This document shows, in pieces, positions 9,685-21,774 of a stretch of DNA of 64,000 nucleotides; the stretch's first letter is position 1, and each line of letters opens with the position of its first letter. Origin of the DNA: Enterobacter cloacae subsp. cloacae ATCC 13047 (GTDB lineage: Bacteria; Pseudomonadota; Gammaproteobacteria; Enterobacterales; Enterobacteriaceae); assembly GCF_000025565.1 (NCBI RefSeq), contig NC_014121.1, positions 4,240,216 to 4,304,215 on the forward strand. The letters run 5' to 3'. Below the pieces are notes generated by a model. The model had not been told where the DNA came from. It made no database searches and saw nothing but the letters and a program-made list of their open reading frames with translations. The translations under genes were made by a program, and so were the position numbers.

Positions 9685-11505
9685 TCAGAGGGACTCAAAT
9701 ATCGCGCTCAGGCCGCTTCGCCGTTCTGTACGGGTGGCAATCGCCTGCACCAGCACACGCTCGTCGGTATAGAGCGACAAGCGCTGACGCGCGCGGGTGA
9801 TGGCGGTGTAGATGAGCTCGCGGGTAATCACGGGTGAAAGCTGGGTGGGCAGGATCAACGCCGCATGGTTGAACTCCGAGCCCTGGGACTTGTGTACCGT
9901 CATCGCCCATGCTGTTTCATGTTCAGGCAAGCGACTGGGCTGCACAGACTTCACGCTTCCGTCCGGCATCAGGAACCAGACGCGCAGCCCCTGTCCACGG
10001 TCAAGCGCAATGCCAATATCGCCGTTAAACAACCCCAGCGCGCTATCGTTACGGGAAATCATCACTGGCCGACCTTCGTACCAGCGTGAATGCGGCGTGC
10101 GGATGATTTTGCGCTTTTGCGCAAGCAGTTGCTCAAGCCTGTCGTTGAGGCCGCTGACACCAAAAGGCCCTTCCCTCAGCGCGCACAGCAGCTGATACTC
10201 GCCAAACGCGGCAATGACCTGCGCAGGCGTATGTTGCTGCTGCACGCTCGTCAGGAAGTGCTGATAGCCCAGCAGGGCATCATCCAGCATCGCCTGATAC
10301 TCTTCCCCGGTTTGCAGCGATTTCTTCTCAATATCACTGAAGCTGCCGTCAAAAACGGCACTGGTCGCATGCCGATCCCCTCTGTTCACGGCCGCCGCCA
10401 GTTGGCCAATGCCGGAATCACTCCCGAACCGGTAGCTTTTTTGCAGCAGACAGAGGCTGTCTCGCAGCGCCGCCGCGAGAGACTGACTTTCGGCTACGAG
10501 CGAACATCCAGTGAGGCGGGCTAACTCCTCAGCACGTTCCGCGGTATACCCAAGACTCGCATAGGTGCAGATATCGCCCAGTACGGCCCCGGCTTCCACC
10601 GAGGCAAGCTGGTCACGATCGCCCAGGAAAATTACGCGCGCGTGGGGAGGTAAGGCGTCAATCAGCCGCGACATCATCGTCAGGTCGATCATCGACGCTT
10701 CATCCACCACCAGCACGTCAAGATGCAGCGGGTTTCCGGCATGATAACGCAGGCGCTGGCTGCCCGGCTGGGCCCCCAGTAGCCGGTGCAGGGTGCTGGC
10801 TTCATTGGGGAAAAGCGCAAGCTGTTCCTGCGTGAGCGGCAGTTTTTGCAGCGCGCCGCCTAACGACTCCGTCAGCCTGGCCGCCGCTTTGCCGGTGGGC
10901 GCCGCCAGGCGAATACGGCATTTTTGCTCACCCGACAGCTGAATCAGCGCGGCAAGCAGTTTTGCCACGGTGGTGGTTTTACCCGTGCCCGGTCCGCCCG
11001 AGATCACCGAGATCCGCCGCGTTAAGGCGACGGCCGCCGCCACTTTCTGCCAGTCTGTCGCCTCATCTGAGGTAAACAGGGCATCCAGCGTTTGCCGGAG
11101 CCGCGCTTCTTCACAGGGAAGCGGCGCATTTGTCTCGCTGAAAAAGCGCGCTACCGTCAGTTCATTACGCCACAGCCGGTTAAGGTACAACCGGTCGCCA
11201 ATAAGGATCATGGGCGTCTGGGTATCGGCTCTGCTGACAGCAGGAGAGCTTAGCAAAACGCTCTGCCAGTCTACCAACTCGCCCAGCAGGGCAAAACAGG
11301 ACTGAAGAGCCGCAGGCATTTTCTCATCAATGGTCAGGCGCGAAAGCGGCAGGCAGACATGCCCTTCCCCCGCGTCGTTGCTCAGGATAGCGGCAGCCAG
11401 CATCACGGCCGGCTGCTCGCCAGCCACCATGATGGCGAACTGCACATCGAGATGGCGCAGTAAACGCTGTTCTACGGCTTCCAGCAGTAATTCCTGCATC
11501 GTCAT
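9685..11505 (-). CDS. recD: Exodeoxyribonuclease V subunit RecD
   Basis: A 606-residue SF1B 5'-3' helicase, the alpha subunit of RecBCD. Walker A is [10 protein letters not shown] (about residues 170-180), the DExx motif is [10 protein letters not shown], and motif VI lies near [14 protein letters not shown]. RecD is the fast motor before Chi recognition and controls the nuclease and RecA loading. The start ATG overlaps the recB stop (ATGA), so translation is coupled. recD is the last gene of the recC-ptrA-recB-recD group. Confidence 0.97.
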   Translation of the reverse strand: MTMQELLLEAVEQRLLRHLDVQFAIMVAGEQPAVMLAAAILSNDAGEGHVCLPLSRLTIDEKMPAALQSCFALLGELVDWQSVLLSSPAVSRADTQTPMILIGDRLYLNRLWRNELTVARFFSETNAPLPCEEARLRQTLDALFTSDEATDWQKVAAAVALTRRISVISGGPGTGKTTTVAKLLAALIQLSGEQKCRIRLAAPTGKAAARLTESLGGALQKLPLTQEQLALFPNEASTLHRLLGAQPGSQRLRYHAGNPLHLDVLVVDEASMIDLTMMSRLIDALPPHARVIFLGDRDQLASVEAGAVLGDICTYASLGYTAERAEELARLTGCSLVAESQSLAAALRDSLCLLQKSYRFGSDSGIGQLAAAVNRGDRHATSAVFDGSFSDIEKKSLQTGEEYQAMLDDALLGYQHFLTSVQQQHTPAQVIAAFGEYQLLCALREGPFGVSGLNDRLEQLLAQKRKIIRTPHSRWYEGRPVMISRNDSALGLFNGDIGIALDRGQGLRVWFLMPDGSVKSVQPSRLPEHETAWAMTVHKSQGSEFNHAALILPTQLSPVITRELIYTAITRARQRLSLYTDERVLVQAIATRTERRSGLSAIFESL

Positions 11506-14500
11506 GCCAACTCCTCCGTGCCTGCGGCAAATAAACTGTCCATTTTCTCAATCAGTGCCGCGTCCGGGCGCGTACTAAAAATACCAGACTGCGGATCGGC
11601 GGCATCCACCCCGCGCAGGAAGATGTAAATCACCCCGCCAAAATGGTCTTCGTAGCGGTAATTTGCAATGCGATGACGCAGATAGCGATGCAGCGCCAGG
11701 GTATACAGCTGGTACTGCAGATCGTAACGATGCATCTGCATGGCAGAGGCCATCGCCTGTTGGGTATAGGCTTCGCTGTTTTCACCCAACCAGTTCGATT
11801 TGTAATCCAACAGGTAGTAACGCCCTTCATGGCGGAACACCAGATCGATAAAGCCCTTCAGCATCCCCTGAACCTGACGGAAGTTAAGTGGCGGGCAACC
11901 GGCTGATAGCGGGTCGTGCTCGCGGATCAGCGCATCCAGTGCCTCGGCTCTTAGCGGGCTGGCGATGGGGAGATAAAACTCCATCTCCACCTGCTTATCT
12001 CTGGCGGTCAGCTGGCTGAGCGAAACACCCTGTGCCGTGAGCGGGGCGTGAAGGATAGCGGTGATCCATTCGCTGAGCACCGGCTGCCATTGCGCGTCGT
12101 AGCCGCCGCTTTGCAACATTTTCAGCACCCACTCCTCAGAGACAGGTTGCGTGAAATCCAGCTCTTCAAACAGGCTGTGTAAAAATGTGCCCGGTGACGC
12201 GCCGCGCGGAAATTGATGAGGGGTCAGCACCGGTTCATCTGGCACACTGCCGGTACCTGCGGCATCCACGTCAAGCTTAGGCATCAGATCCTGCGCAATG
12301 CTCTGCCCGTGCTGCTGTAAACCGGAATAGCTGGTAACGCGCCAGTCGTCTGCAACGGTTCGCGTAATCTGCCGGGCCTGCAGGTCGGTTATCTGCTGTT
12401 CTGGCAGCTGCCAGCGACTGTTATCGGGTTGCGACGGGATATGCAGAGCAATATGTTCCCCGCACAGTGTTTCAATACACTGACGCAGCCCGGCAGCATC
12501 TTTTGGCTCACCAAGCTGAATCAGCCTGCCCAGCGCGCTCAGATGAAAATCGGTCTCGCCTGCCTTTTCGCCACGGCGGCGAAATAGCGGAGCGATACCC
12601 AGACTGCAGTGCCAGACCGAGCGGGTCAGGGCCACATAGAGCAAGCGTAAATCTTCCGCCAGGCGCTCGGCCTCGGCCAGTTCTACGCTGGACTCTGCTT
12701 TGCTGAGATCGAGCACTGCCTCGAACGACTCGCGATCGTGATAAAAAGCCTGATCCTGCACCCGATAATTGGCGATAAAAGGCAGCCAGACCAGCGGATA
12801 CTCCAGGCCTTTCGACTTGTGAATGGTGACGATTTGCACCAGGTGCTTATCACTCTCAAGACGCATCTGCTGGCTCGACGAGTTACTGTTCGGATCGGCA
12901 ATTTGCTGCGCCAGCCAGCGCACCAGGGCATGCTCGCTCTCCAGCTGCGTGCCCGCCTCCTGCAACAGTTCGCTGATATGCAAAATATCGGTCAGACGGC
13001 GCTCGCCGCCCGCTGTGGCGAGCATATTCTCGGCAATATGACGCTGCCTCATCAGTTCACGCAGCATCGCCATCACGCCGCGTTTTTGCCAGCGCTCGCG
13101 GTACTGCACAAACTCTTCGACCACCGCATCCCAGGCGGCTTCGTCGCAATTTAGCGCATCAATATCGCGCGCGTTCAGTCCCAGCATGCTGCTTGCCAGC
13201 GCGCTGCGAAGGGTGCTTTCCCGCTCCGGCGCCAGCACAGCCTGCAGCACCCACAGCATCTCCTGCGCTTCCAGCGTTTCAAAGACGCTATCGCGGTTAG
13301 AGAGATACACGGACGGGATGTTCAGTGACGTCAGGGCATCACGGATAAGCGCCGCCTCCTGACGGCTGCGCACCAGCACCGTAATATCGGATGCTTTTAC
13401 CGGAGCTGATGTGTTCCCCTTCCAAAGCAACGCCTCACCGCGCGTACCTGCGCTGAGCCAGTCCCGGATCTGCGCGGCGCAGTGCTGAGCCATCGCATGT
13501 TGATAGTCCGTAACGCCGCACCCCTCGCCGTCCAGCAGCCAGAAATTCATGGCGGGCTGGTTCACGCCGTTGAATTCAAAGCGCAACGAAGCATTTCTGG
13601 CGGCGAACTTTACCGGCTGGAAGGGAATCTCCCTGAACATAAACGCCGAATCCATGCGGCTGAAGAGCGCATTGACGCTCTCCACCATCCCCGGCGAGGA
13701 GCGCCAGTTGGTGTCCAGGGTGTAGTGCGCTTCAACCTCGCTGCGGGCTTTCATGTAAGTGAAAATATCCGCGCCACGGAAGGCATAAATGGCCTGTTTT
13801 GGATCGCCAATGAGCAACAGTGCCGTGTTGGGCTGCTGTCGCCAGATGCGGCGGAAAATGCGGTACTGCTGGGGATCGGTATCCTGAAATTCGTCAATCA
13901 TCGCCACCGGAAAGCGCGTGCGGATGGCGGCGGCAAGCGCCTCGCCATTTTCACTGCACAACGCCGCGTCCAGGCGACTTAGCATATCGTCAAAACCCAG
14001 CTCACCCCGGCGGCGTTTCTCACGCGACACCGCTTCACGGATCTCCGCCATGGCGCGGGTGATCATCAGGTCGTTAAGGGTTAATGGCTCTGCCAGCAGG
14101 GTTTCAATCTCAACAAACAGCGGGTGCTCCGGGACAATGCCATCGGCTTTGGTTCGCTCAACCAGAAAACGCCGGGAAAATTTTTCCAGCGCATCCGGGA
14201 GCTGGTAACCGCGCGTCTCTTCCTGCGCCCAGGCAGTGATCTTGTCGATCCATTTCCCCTGATTGCCACGGTTAAACTTGCGCCTGTCGATCCCGGAGTT
14301 TTCGATAATGGCGTCGATCTCGCCGACAGACTCAATCCATTTTTGCTTAACGGCAGCAATCTTTGCGACGATTTTTTCATGGCGCGAGGCCAGCGTTTCA
14401 TCCGCAGGCGGTGGAGATTTAATGACCGGGGCCTCCCCCTGCAGATAGCGCTCAATGGCGCGCAGAAGCTCCTCAGGGCCTTTCCACAACGCATGTACCG

Positions 14501-15044
14501 CTTCGGCGATCTCCCGCTGTAACGGATAGCAGTGGCGACGCCAGAAATCAGCACAGGCCTGATAGCGAAGCTCAGACTCATCTTCAATAAGCTGCAGTTC
14601 AAACAGCATGCCGGATTCAAACGCGTTCAGACTCAGCATGCGCTGGCAAAAACCGTGGATGGTGAAGACAGAGGCCTCGTCCATTTGCCGTTCAGCCAGA
14701 AGCAGCCACTGTGCGGCCTGCTGTTTATCGGCAATCTCTTCCAACAGGCTCGCGTAGAGTGGGTTATCCGTGCTTTCGCGCAGACAGGCGATACGCAGTT
14801 CATGAATATTGGCACGGATACGGCCGCGCAGCTCAGCGGTGGCGGCCTCGGTGAAGGTCACCACCAGCAGCTCCTCCACGCTTAACGGACGCGGAAAAGC
14901 GGCCTGGCCGCCAAGCCCCAGCAACAGACGCAGATAAAGCGCGGCGATGGTGAAGGTTTTTCCCGTTCCCGCTGAGGCTTCAATCAATCGTTCACCCTGC
15001 AGAGGTAAACGTAAGGGATCAAGGGACTCAGCGGTGTCGGTCAT
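11502..15044 (-). CDS. recB: Exodeoxyribonuclease V subunit RecB
   Basis: A 1180-residue subunit with a 3'-5' SF1A helicase and the only nuclease site of RecBCD. Walker A is [12 protein letters not shown] near the N-terminus; motif II is [13 protein letters not shown]; motif VI is [13 protein letters not shown]. The C-terminal nuclease domain shows [20 protein letters not shown] with the metal-binding aspartates and the catalytic lysine (Asp1067, Asp1080, Lys1082 in E. coli). The length equals E. coli RecB. It overlaps ptrA upstream and recD downstream by 4 bases each. Confidence 0.97.
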   Translation of the reverse strand: MTDTAESLDPLRLPLQGERLIEASAGTGKTFTIAALYLRLLLGLGGQAAFPRPLSVEELLVVTFTEAATAELRGRIRANIHELRIACLRESTDNPLYASLLEEIADKQQAAQWLLLAERQMDEASVFTIHGFCQRMLSLNAFESGMLFELQLIEDESELRYQACADFWRRHCYPLQREIAEAVHALWKGPEELLRAIERYLQGEAPVIKSPPPADETLASRHEKIVAKIAAVKQKWIESVGEIDAIIENSGIDRRKFNRGNQGKWIDKITAWAQEETRGYQLPDALEKFSRRFLVERTKADGIVPEHPLFVEIETLLAEPLTLNDLMITRAMAEIREAVSREKRRRGELGFDDMLSRLDAALCSENGEALAAAIRTRFPVAMIDEFQDTDPQQYRIFRRIWRQQPNTALLLIGDPKQAIYAFRGADIFTYMKARSEVEAHYTLDTNWRSSPGMVESVNALFSRMDSAFMFREIPFQPVKFAARNASLRFEFNGVNQPAMNFWLLDGEGCGVTDYQHAMAQHCAAQIRDWLSAGTRGEALLWKGNTSAPVKASDITVLVRSRQEAALIRDALTSLNIPSVYLSNRDSVFETLEAQEMLWVLQAVLAPERESTLRSALASSMLGLNARDIDALNCDEAAWDAVVEEFVQYRERWQKRGVMAMLRELMRQRHIAENMLATAGGERRLTDILHISELLQEAGTQLESEHALVRWLAQQIADPNSNSSSQQMRLESDKHLVQIVTIHKSKGLEYPLVWLPFIANYRVQDQAFYHDRESFEAVLDLSKAESSVELAEAERLAEDLRLLYVALTRSVWHCSLGIAPLFRRRGEKAGETDFHLSALGRLIQLGEPKDAAGLRQCIETLCGEHIALHIPSQPDNSRWQLPEQQITDLQARQITRTVADDWRVTSYSGLQQHGQSIAQDLMPKLDVDAAGTGSVPDEPVLTPHQFPRGASPGTFLHSLFEELDFTQPVSEEWVLKMLQSGGYDAQWQPVLSEWITAILHAPLTAQGVSLSQLTARDKQVEMEFYLPIASPLRAEALDALIREHDPLSAGCPPLNFRQVQGMLKGFIDLVFRHEGRYYLLDYKSNWLGENSEAYTQQAMASAMQMHRYDLQYQLYTLALHRYLRHRIANYRYEDHFGGVIYIFLRGVDAADPQSGIFSTRPDAALIEKMDSLFAAGTEELA

Positions 15045-17923
15045 TCTTTCTTACTCCAGGGCATAGATTGCTGCAGGGCGCTGACGCTCTTCCAGATTTT
15101 CCAGCCTTTCGGGTTAACGTAGTCCGTTTTTCCGTTCTGGCTACCAGAAACCTGAGACAGAATGGCTATTCCCTGCGGTTTTACCACCGCCTGATGGAAG
15201 AAGTCGGCAACCTTCTGAGGCGTCAGCTGTTTTATCTCGGCCACTACTTTATCACGCGAATCAAATTTCAGATTACCGCGATCGAAATCTTTGCTCAGCT
15301 GGGATGCTTCTTCACCCAGCGTCTGAGGCGGCTGCATCACCTGCGCGATGACGGCCTGCTGGATTTGGGCAAACTCATCCGGCTTCATGGCTCGCAGTTT
15401 AGCTTCCGCTTGCGGGAAGAAAGCCTGGTAACGCTGCCAGAGATAAGCGGGCTGTTTATCGCTGCTCTGCAGCAGGAAACCCAGCCCCCACTGGCGGCCA
15501 ACGTTCATGGAGAATGCAAAGACCGCGTAGCCAAGCTGCTCTTCTGTGCGCAGCTGATTGTAGAACCACGGCTGTATAATTTGTCCCAGAACGGCACTCT
15601 GCGCAGAGCTGGCAAATTCATCATAGCCCGTAGGAACAAACACGGCGGCCAGCGCGGAATCCGTGCTGTTACCTGCTTTTTCAAAAATCACATTCTGTTT
15701 TTTCTCAACCAGCACGTCCTGGTTACGGCACCACTCGTCGCCTTTTGAACCGAGCTGCTGACGTACGTTCTCTGCCAGCGTTTTGGCCTGGTCCTCGCTC
15801 ATGTTGCCGACGATAAGAAACTCCGGACGCGTGTTAGTTTTCAGCGCGTCGCGGTAGGCCAGCACCTCTTTTAATGTGATGGATGGCAGCAGCGCCCGGC
15901 GATCTTCACGCTGGAAATAGGGGATTTGCGACAGCATCTGCGCCGGCATAATCGCCTGATCGTACGCCTTGCCTTTCTCAGCGGAATCCATCATCTGCGC
16001 ATACCAGGACTTCGCCTGCTCAAACTGCTCTTCCGTTGGCGTGTAGCTGAAATAGCCCTCCAGCAACGCCTGGAACAGCTGAGGCAGACGCTGGGTATAG
16101 CCGTTTGCATTGACCATCAGTCCGTTATTGGCGTTGGTAGAGAAGCTGATCCCACCTACGGCGGCCTGGTTGCTGAGCTGGTCAAGTGCGATACCGGCCA
16201 GATAGTCATTGAGCGCAAACATCACCTGATTTTTGGCGCTATCCATCGCTTTCGGGTTGCGAAGAACAACGCTGACATCGGCTTTTGGCTCGCTGGCGAA
16301 GTAGTGGCTTGGGGTGTACACCACGCGCAACGTCGGCTCATCAACAATAAGCTGCGGGTGTGGGTACGCTTTCGCGGTTTTAATCAGGGAGAAATCATCC
16401 GGGATGTAGGGATTCAGCTCCGGCAGCTTCAACGCGATCTCGCTGGCCTTTTTCTGCCAGTTTGCGAACGTTTGCTCACTGATTTTATCCACCTGGTAAG
16501 GGGCATCCACGAAATAGGCCGTTTTGTTATGCGGCTCGTTCGGGCTGATGTACCAGATACGGGCATTCTGTGGGGTCATCATTGCCAGGCGCGCTTTTAT
16601 CGCCTCAGCGTCATACTGGTCGGCAATGTTGACCGCGTCCAGGGTATGTTCAACCGGCACGCGGATCATGGTATCCGCCAGCCACTCAACATAGTCCATG
16701 TCGCGGGTAATGGACGGATAGCGGAAATCGAGATCCAGCACGTGTGCCAGTTCGTCAAAGTAGCGTTTATCGACGCCTTTATCGCGCAGCAACGAGAGAT
16801 AGCTGAAGATAGCCGCGACCACCTCATCACGGTGCGCCAGCCCTTTGTCGGTCAGGGTGGCGGAAATCGCCAGCACACCGCTGTTGCCGTTAACCACTGG
16901 ATCGGAGTCGGCACGGATCCCTTCCACCAGCCCCTGCTTTTGCAGCCAGTCAGAAAGCGTTCCCGGGCTGCGGTTACCAATAAGATAGGTGACCAGTTCA
17001 TCCGTTTTACTGCGGAACTGTGCGGTATTGTTATCAATGCGGAACTCAACGCGTAACACCTTGCGCGGCAGTGCTGGCACGTAGTGGATCACGATCCCTT
17101 TCTGCGCGTCGGTGACAACCGGTACGTTTATCTGCGGCAGGTCGATGTTTTTATTTGGTACCCGTCCAAAGGTCTGCGCCGCCATGGCTGCCAGTTCTGG
17201 CAACGGTTTGTTGCTGTAGATAACCGCTTTCATCAGGTTTGCGGAGTAGTATTTGTCGCGAAACGCGTGCAGCGCATCAAGCACCGGGCTGTTTGGTTTG
17301 TCACTCAGCGTCTCGAGGTTACCCCCGGAAAAACGGGATCCAGGGTGCGCCGGGTTGATGGTTTCGGCGCTCACCTGCGCCATGCGCATACCGTCTCGCG
17401 TACGGGCCAGGGTCAATTCAGCATTGACGGCATTACGTTCACGGTCAGCGTATTTTTTATCCAGCAGCGGTGCGGCAATGGCATCGGCGAGACGATCCAC
17501 CGCCCCTTCCAGCGCATCATTTTCGACTTCCAGATAAAACGCCGTCCGATACGGTGCCGTACTGGCGTTGTGGCTGCCGCCATGCATTTTCAGAAATTCG
17601 GAGAGGCTATCCGGCTGGGGGTATTTTTTGGACCCCATCAACGTCATATGTTCCAGATAGTGCGCAAGACCCGGGTGCGCTTCGGGATCTTCCAGCGACC
17701 CAACGGGTACCACAAGCGCCGAGAGGGATTTCACCGCCTGCGGATCGGAAACCAGCAGCACGGTCATCCCGTTATCAAGGCGGACAGCCTGATACTGACG
17801 GGTATCTTTTTCGCTCTTACGGATAGTTTCCTGAACGGGTTGCCAACCGGAGTCTGCCTGAGTGACGGGAGCCCAAAGGGCGACAAACAAAACAAACGCT
17901 TTGAACAAGGTGCTGCCTGGCAT
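15041..17923 (-). CDS. ptrA: Pitrilysin (protease III), periplasmic zinc metallopeptidase
   Basis: A 960-residue M16 family peptidase that degrades small polypeptides in the periplasm. The inverted zinc motif HYLEH is visible (about residue 88-92), with the third ligand in NAVNAELTLART. The signal peptide is STLFKAFVLFVALWAPVTQA. The frame is open to 18049, but the start at 17923 (MPGSTLFKAF) is chosen because it begins the signal peptide, follows AAGAGGTCGTTA and matches the family. It lies between recC and recB with a 4-base overlap with recB, a linkage conserved in enterobacteria without a known functional reason. Confidence 0.96.
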   Translation of the reverse strand: MPGSTLFKAFVLFVALWAPVTQADSGWQPVQETIRKSEKDTRQYQAVRLDNGMTVLLVSDPQAVKSLSALVVPVGSLEDPEAHPGLAHYLEHMTLMGSKKYPQPDSLSEFLKMHGGSHNASTAPYRTAFYLEVENDALEGAVDRLADAIAAPLLDKKYADRERNAVNAELTLARTRDGMRMAQVSAETINPAHPGSRFSGGNLETLSDKPNSPVLDALHAFRDKYYSANLMKAVIYSNKPLPELAAMAAQTFGRVPNKNIDLPQINVPVVTDAQKGIVIHYVPALPRKVLRVEFRIDNNTAQFRSKTDELVTYLIGNRSPGTLSDWLQKQGLVEGIRADSDPVVNGNSGVLAISATLTDKGLAHRDEVVAAIFSYLSLLRDKGVDKRYFDELAHVLDLDFRYPSITRDMDYVEWLADTMIRVPVEHTLDAVNIADQYDAEAIKARLAMMTPQNARIWYISPNEPHNKTAYFVDAPYQVDKISEQTFANWQKKASEIALKLPELNPYIPDDFSLIKTAKAYPHPQLIVDEPTLRVVYTPSHYFASEPKADVSVVLRNPKAMDSAKNQVMFALNDYLAGIALDQLSNQAAVGGISFSTNANNGLMVNANGYTQRLPQLFQALLEGYFSYTPTEEQFEQAKSWYAQMMDSAEKGKAYDQAIMPAQMLSQIPYFQREDRRALLPSITLKEVLAYRDALKTNTRPEFLIVGNMSEDQAKTLAENVRQQLGSKGDEWCRNQDVLVEKKQNVIFEKAGNSTDSALAAVFVPTGYDEFASSAQSAVLGQIIQPWFYNQLRTEEQLGYAVFAFSMNVGRQWGLGFLLQSSDKQPAYLWQRYQAFFPQAEAKLRAMKPDEFAQIQQAVIAQVMQPPQTLGEEASQLSKDFDRGNLKFDSRDKVVAEIKQLTPQKVADFFHQAVVKPQGIAILSQVSGSQNGKTDYVNPKGWKIWKSVSALQQSMPWSKKE

Positions 17924-18063
17924 TAACGACCTCTTTATCACGGCTACATCATTAACAAACTTCGTGCTGGACACGCCAGCATCTCTTTCTTTCTGTACAT
18001 CAGTCCGTGATAGCAGGTGCATCATAAATGAACACCCTTTGCTGCGCAATTTTTATACAGCGC

Positions 18064-21000
18064 TCAGGACTGATTAAATTTGAACAACGGTAACAGGTAA
18101 CGTTGTGCCTCTTCCGTGATGGTCTCAAAGTATTCTGGCTCAAGCGTTCGCCATAACCGTTGATACCAGACATCATCGCCTTCACCACGGACCATCATGT
18201 TACCTTCCCAGGCCTGAACAAATTTACTCCGCGCTTTCTGCAGTGAAACGTCATCCGTTAACATCGCATCATTCTGCGCGTCATAACAGGCTTTTATCCA
18301 CGCCCCGCCACTTTCAGGCAGTAACAGCAGCGGCTTGTTCATCCCCTGACGGTAACCTTCAATGTACAAGGACAAGTAATGTAACGCCTGCTCCGGCTCC
18401 ATTGGCGGGAAACGCCACTCGCCCTCCTTGCGTACAAACATCCGACTTTCACCCTGGTTACCGCCAGCACTGTAGACAAGATGTTCGAGCCAGAGTTGCA
18501 AACCCTGTGAAACGCTCAGCATGGAAGGCCGCCAGCGCAGCAGCCCGTCCGGTTGAACCTGCGTCAGCCAGCCCGTCAGCTGGATACCGTTGCAGTTGAG
18601 GTCGATTTCAAGGCTTGTTCCCGGCTGTCGGCATTCGATAACACGCTCGGCAAGCGCCTTCATCTCTATGCACTGCGCCTCCCAGACGATCTCCCCAAAC
18701 GCACCATACGGTAATTGCCCCGCAGCGCGATAGCGGCGGAACAGTTTGTCAGCATCTTCCTGCTCCACCAGCGCATTCAGCAGCTGGAGGTTTAACTGAT
18801 AACGTTCCAGCCCTTCCAGCGTAAACGGTTCTGCGTCAGGAATTTCGCTCTCTTCCGAGCGGAAATTTATCTGCAACCGCTGCTGGAAGAAGGCGCGTAC
18901 CGGATGCGCCCAAAACCGCTGCAGTTGTTCGAAGGTCAGGGTTTCAATGGGCCGCGCGTCGAGCTCCTGAATGAAATCACTGTGCGCCTTCCCCTCTTTT
19001 TTCGCCGCGGGCAGCCACTCCTGGGCATAGCTCTGCAATTCGCTGGCGACGTAGTTCATCGGGTCAAACGGCATACGGCTGTGACAACAGGTGATATGCG
19101 CTTTCACCCGCTGGTCGCTCTCATCGCAGTTACGTTCTTCATCCCCCGGCAGGTAGTGGCTCTGTCCGATATAGTCCACCAGTTCCTGCACCAGAACAGA
19201 GGGAAAACGCTCGCTGTTGTCCTGAATCGACCGACCGATATAACTGATGTAAAGCTTGTTCTGCGCGGAAATAAGCGCCTCAAGGAAGAGGTAGCGGTCA
19301 TCATCACGACGGCTACGGTCGCCCCGCTTCGGTGCCGGGCTCATGAGATCAAAGCCCAGCGGCGGCAGGGCTCGCGGATATACACCGTCATTCATACCAA
19401 GCAGACACACCACTTTGAAGGGAATGGAACGCATGGGCATCAGCGTGCAGATATTGATCGGCCCGGCAAGGAAGCGCTGGCTGATACGCTCCTGATCGAG
19501 GCGCAGGGTCAATTCATCCCGCAGAAGCGAAAGCGGGATCGCTTCGTTATAGTGGGAGTTCACCCCCTCATCGACTATCGCCTGCCACTGTGTTTCAATC
19601 AGCGCCATTGCGGCTTCCGTGTCACTGTCCGGCAGGAAGAAATCATTGAGCAGTTCCCGGCAAACCGGCAGCCACTCCTCCAGCGGACGCGGCTGCATTA
19701 GCGCACGTCGCCAGCGGTTAAGCTGCATCAGCAGCGAGGCTAAATGCCCGACAAGCTCCGCGATGAGCCCGCTGGATTCATCATAAGGCAGGACCTCGTT
19801 CCACTCGCCCTGGCTGCTTTCCATGGCATACCCCAGCAGCATACGCGTCAGACCAAACTGCCAGGTGTGCTGCCCGGTAGGGGGAAGCTCAAACTCCTGT
19901 ACGTTGTCGTCATCGATCCCCCAACGTACGCCAGACTCGTTTACCCACTGACGAAGGTAGCGCAACCCCTCTTCGTTAATGTTAAAACGAGCGGCCAGCA
20001 CGGGGACATCGAGCAATGCCAGGACATCTTCGGAAATGAAGCGGCTGTCGGGCAGTGACAGCAGGGTAACGAATGCCTGCAAGGCCGGGTGAGACTGGCG
20101 AGCCCGACGGTCAGAGATGGCATAAGGCAGGTAGCGCTCTCCCGTCGCACTGCCGAAAACGGCCTGAATAAAGGGGCTGTAGCTGTCGATATCCGCCACC
20201 ATCACCACGATATCACGCGGTGTCAGGTCAGGATCGTCCTGTAGCATGGCGAGCAACTGATCGTGCAGGACTTCGACTTCACGCTGCGCACTGTGGCAAA
20301 CATGCACCGTGATACTGCGATCGTCGGGATCCAGTCTCCGTTTCGTGTCGCTGCGTTCAAATTCTTCGGCCGTCACGCCCATCACCGCGCGATTTTCCAG
20401 ATCCAGAATATCGGACTGGATATTGTGCAGCAGGCTGTCCGGCGTGATTTCAACAAACGCATCCACGTCGCCTTCGCCTGACGAGGTGATATCAGAGAGC
20501 ATATGAATGTAGTCCCGGCCCAGCTTGCCCCATGAGGCAAGCAGCGGGTTAGGCAGGTTCTGAATGCCCTGCTCATCAAAAAGCTGCGCGGCAGAGGCAC
20601 TGTCTTTAAACAAGGGCACCGTGCGTTCTTCAAAGAGACGTCGCCGCTGGCGCGTCACAAGCCGCGAAAGCCACCGGTCATCCTGAATGTCGCCCCAGTA
20701 ATGGCGGCAGGGGTTAGTAAACAGAATATGGATGTCGGTGTGTTTTCCGAGCGCTTTCAGCGCATCCAGATAGACGGGGGGCAAGGCGGAAATACCGCAG
20801 ATAAATACGCGGGAGGGCAGCCGGGCCGGTCGGTCAGTGCTATTTTCCAGTATGGAGATGAACCGTTGGTAGAGGTTCGCACGGTGCCACTTGGGTTGAC
20901 CCAGCTTTTCGGTATGCTCCACCAGCGCTTTCCACAGCGGCGCCTGCCAGACCTGCGCCTCCGGCAGACCTTCCACTAACTCACCCGCCTCCCAGCGAGT

Positions 21001-21438
21001 CAGCCATTCCGGACGATACACTAAATACTGGTCATAGAGATCCGCGGTACGTGATGCCAGCTGGAACAGCTTGCGTTTGTCGGTATCGTCATGCAGGTAG
21101 TGGCGCAGCATGGCAAACTCATCATGCGTGAGCATATCTGGCAAAAGCGCCATCAGCTTCCAGCTCATGCTCTGTTTGTTAAACGCGCTCTGCTCCGGGA
21201 TGTCAGGCAACACGCGGACAAACATCTCCCAGATAAAGCTCGCGGGAAGCGGAAAATCGATATTCGCCGCGATGCCAAATTTACGGGAAAGCGACATCTG
21301 CAGCCATTGTGCCATACCGGTGCTCTGCACCAGCACCATTTCAGGCTCAAACGGATCGTCGAGCCGCTCGCGCTCAACGATAAATTCCATCAGCGCTTCC
21401 AGCACATCCAGACGATTTGAGTGGTAGACCCTTAACAT
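18064..21438 (-). CDS. recC: Exodeoxyribonuclease V subunit RecC
   Basis: A 1124-residue gamma subunit of RecBCD. It has a helicase-like fold without working ATPase motifs, splits the DNA duplex with its pin and recognises Chi in the 3' strand tunnel. The N-terminus MLRVYHSNRLDVLEALMEF is typical. The length is close to E. coli RecC (1122). It starts 12 bases after the end of ppdC, so it may be transcribed with the ppd-ygdB genes upstream as well as from its own promoter. Confidence 0.97.
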   Translation of the reverse strand: MLRVYHSNRLDVLEALMEFIVERERLDDPFEPEMVLVQSTGMAQWLQMSLSRKFGIAANIDFPLPASFIWEMFVRVLPDIPEQSAFNKQSMSWKLMALLPDMLTHDEFAMLRHYLHDDTDKRKLFQLASRTADLYDQYLVYRPEWLTRWEAGELVEGLPEAQVWQAPLWKALVEHTEKLGQPKWHRANLYQRFISILENSTDRPARLPSRVFICGISALPPVYLDALKALGKHTDIHILFTNPCRHYWGDIQDDRWLSRLVTRQRRRLFEERTVPLFKDSASAAQLFDEQGIQNLPNPLLASWGKLGRDYIHMLSDITSSGEGDVDAFVEITPDSLLHNIQSDILDLENRAVMGVTAEEFERSDTKRRLDPDDRSITVHVCHSAQREVEVLHDQLLAMLQDDPDLTPRDIVVMVADIDSYSPFIQAVFGSATGERYLPYAISDRRARQSHPALQAFVTLLSLPDSRFISEDVLALLDVPVLAARFNINEEGLRYLRQWVNESGVRWGIDDDNVQEFELPPTGQHTWQFGLTRMLLGYAMESSQGEWNEVLPYDESSGLIAELVGHLASLLMQLNRWRRALMQPRPLEEWLPVCRELLNDFFLPDSDTEAAMALIETQWQAIVDEGVNSHYNEAIPLSLLRDELTLRLDQERISQRFLAGPINICTLMPMRSIPFKVVCLLGMNDGVYPRALPPLGFDLMSPAPKRGDRSRRDDDRYLFLEALISAQNKLYISYIGRSIQDNSERFPSVLVQELVDYIGQSHYLPGDEERNCDESDQRVKAHITCCHSRMPFDPMNYVASELQSYAQEWLPAAKKEGKAHSDFIQELDARPIETLTFEQLQRFWAHPVRAFFQQRLQINFRSEESEIPDAEPFTLEGLERYQLNLQLLNALVEQEDADKLFRRYRAAGQLPYGAFGEIVWEAQCIEMKALAERVIECRQPGTSLEIDLNCNGIQLTGWLTQVQPDGLLRWRPSMLSVSQGLQLWLEHLVYSAGGNQGESRMFVRKEGEWRFPPMEPEQALHYLSLYIEGYRQGMNKPLLLLPESGGAWIKACYDAQNDAMLTDDVSLQKARSKFVQAWEGNMMVRGEGDDVWYQRLWRTLEPEYFETITEEAQRYLLPLFKFNQS

Positions 21439-21450
21439 AGACGCTCCCGA

Positions 21451-21774
21451 CTACTGGCTAACCGGGCAATGCAGACGCGTCATCTCACCGCGTCGACCCA
21501 GAGGAGAAATAAGTGTAACCGTGATGCTGACACATCCAGACTGCGTTGTCTGCATCCGGTTTATCTGCCAGCCTGCTGGCAGCGCACCAGCATCCATCTG
21601 CGACTGCGTCCAGGCGATGTGCCAGAGCTGACGATACTGGCTAAACAGGGCAAAGCGGGAAGCCAGCGCCCGGTGATAGCCGGACAGCGCCGTTACGATC
21701 GCCACCAGCAGCATCATCGCCAGCAACACGTCGACCATGCTGAACCCCTTTTCATTCTTTACGGCAACCGACAT
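21451..21774 (-). CDS. ppdC: Prepilin-like protein PpdC
   Basis: A 107-residue type IV pilin-like protein. The N-terminus MSVAVKNEKGFSMVDVLLAM has the prepilin peptidase site G|FSMVD with Glu5 of the mature form replaced by Asp, followed by a hydrophobic helix. The C-terminus GCVSITVTLISPLGRRGEMTRLHC matches E. coli PpdC. The frame extends to 21798; the chosen start at 21774 gives the family leader and overlaps ygdB by 16 bases. Probably a minor pseudopilin acting with ppdA, ygdB and ppdB. Confidence 0.9.
   Translation of the reverse strand: MSVAVKNEKGFSMVDVLLAMMLLVAIVTALSGYHRALASRFALFSQYRQLWHIAWTQSQMDAGALPAGWQINRMQTTQSGCVSITVTLISPLGRRGEMTRLHCPVSQ

Noticed and set aside
11502..21438. Many long antisense open frames within recB, ptrA and recC (for example 15926-17056 and 18904-19701)
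   Set aside because: They run opposite to strongly conserved genes, lack ribosome sites and family resemblance, and follow from the high GC content at third codon positions.
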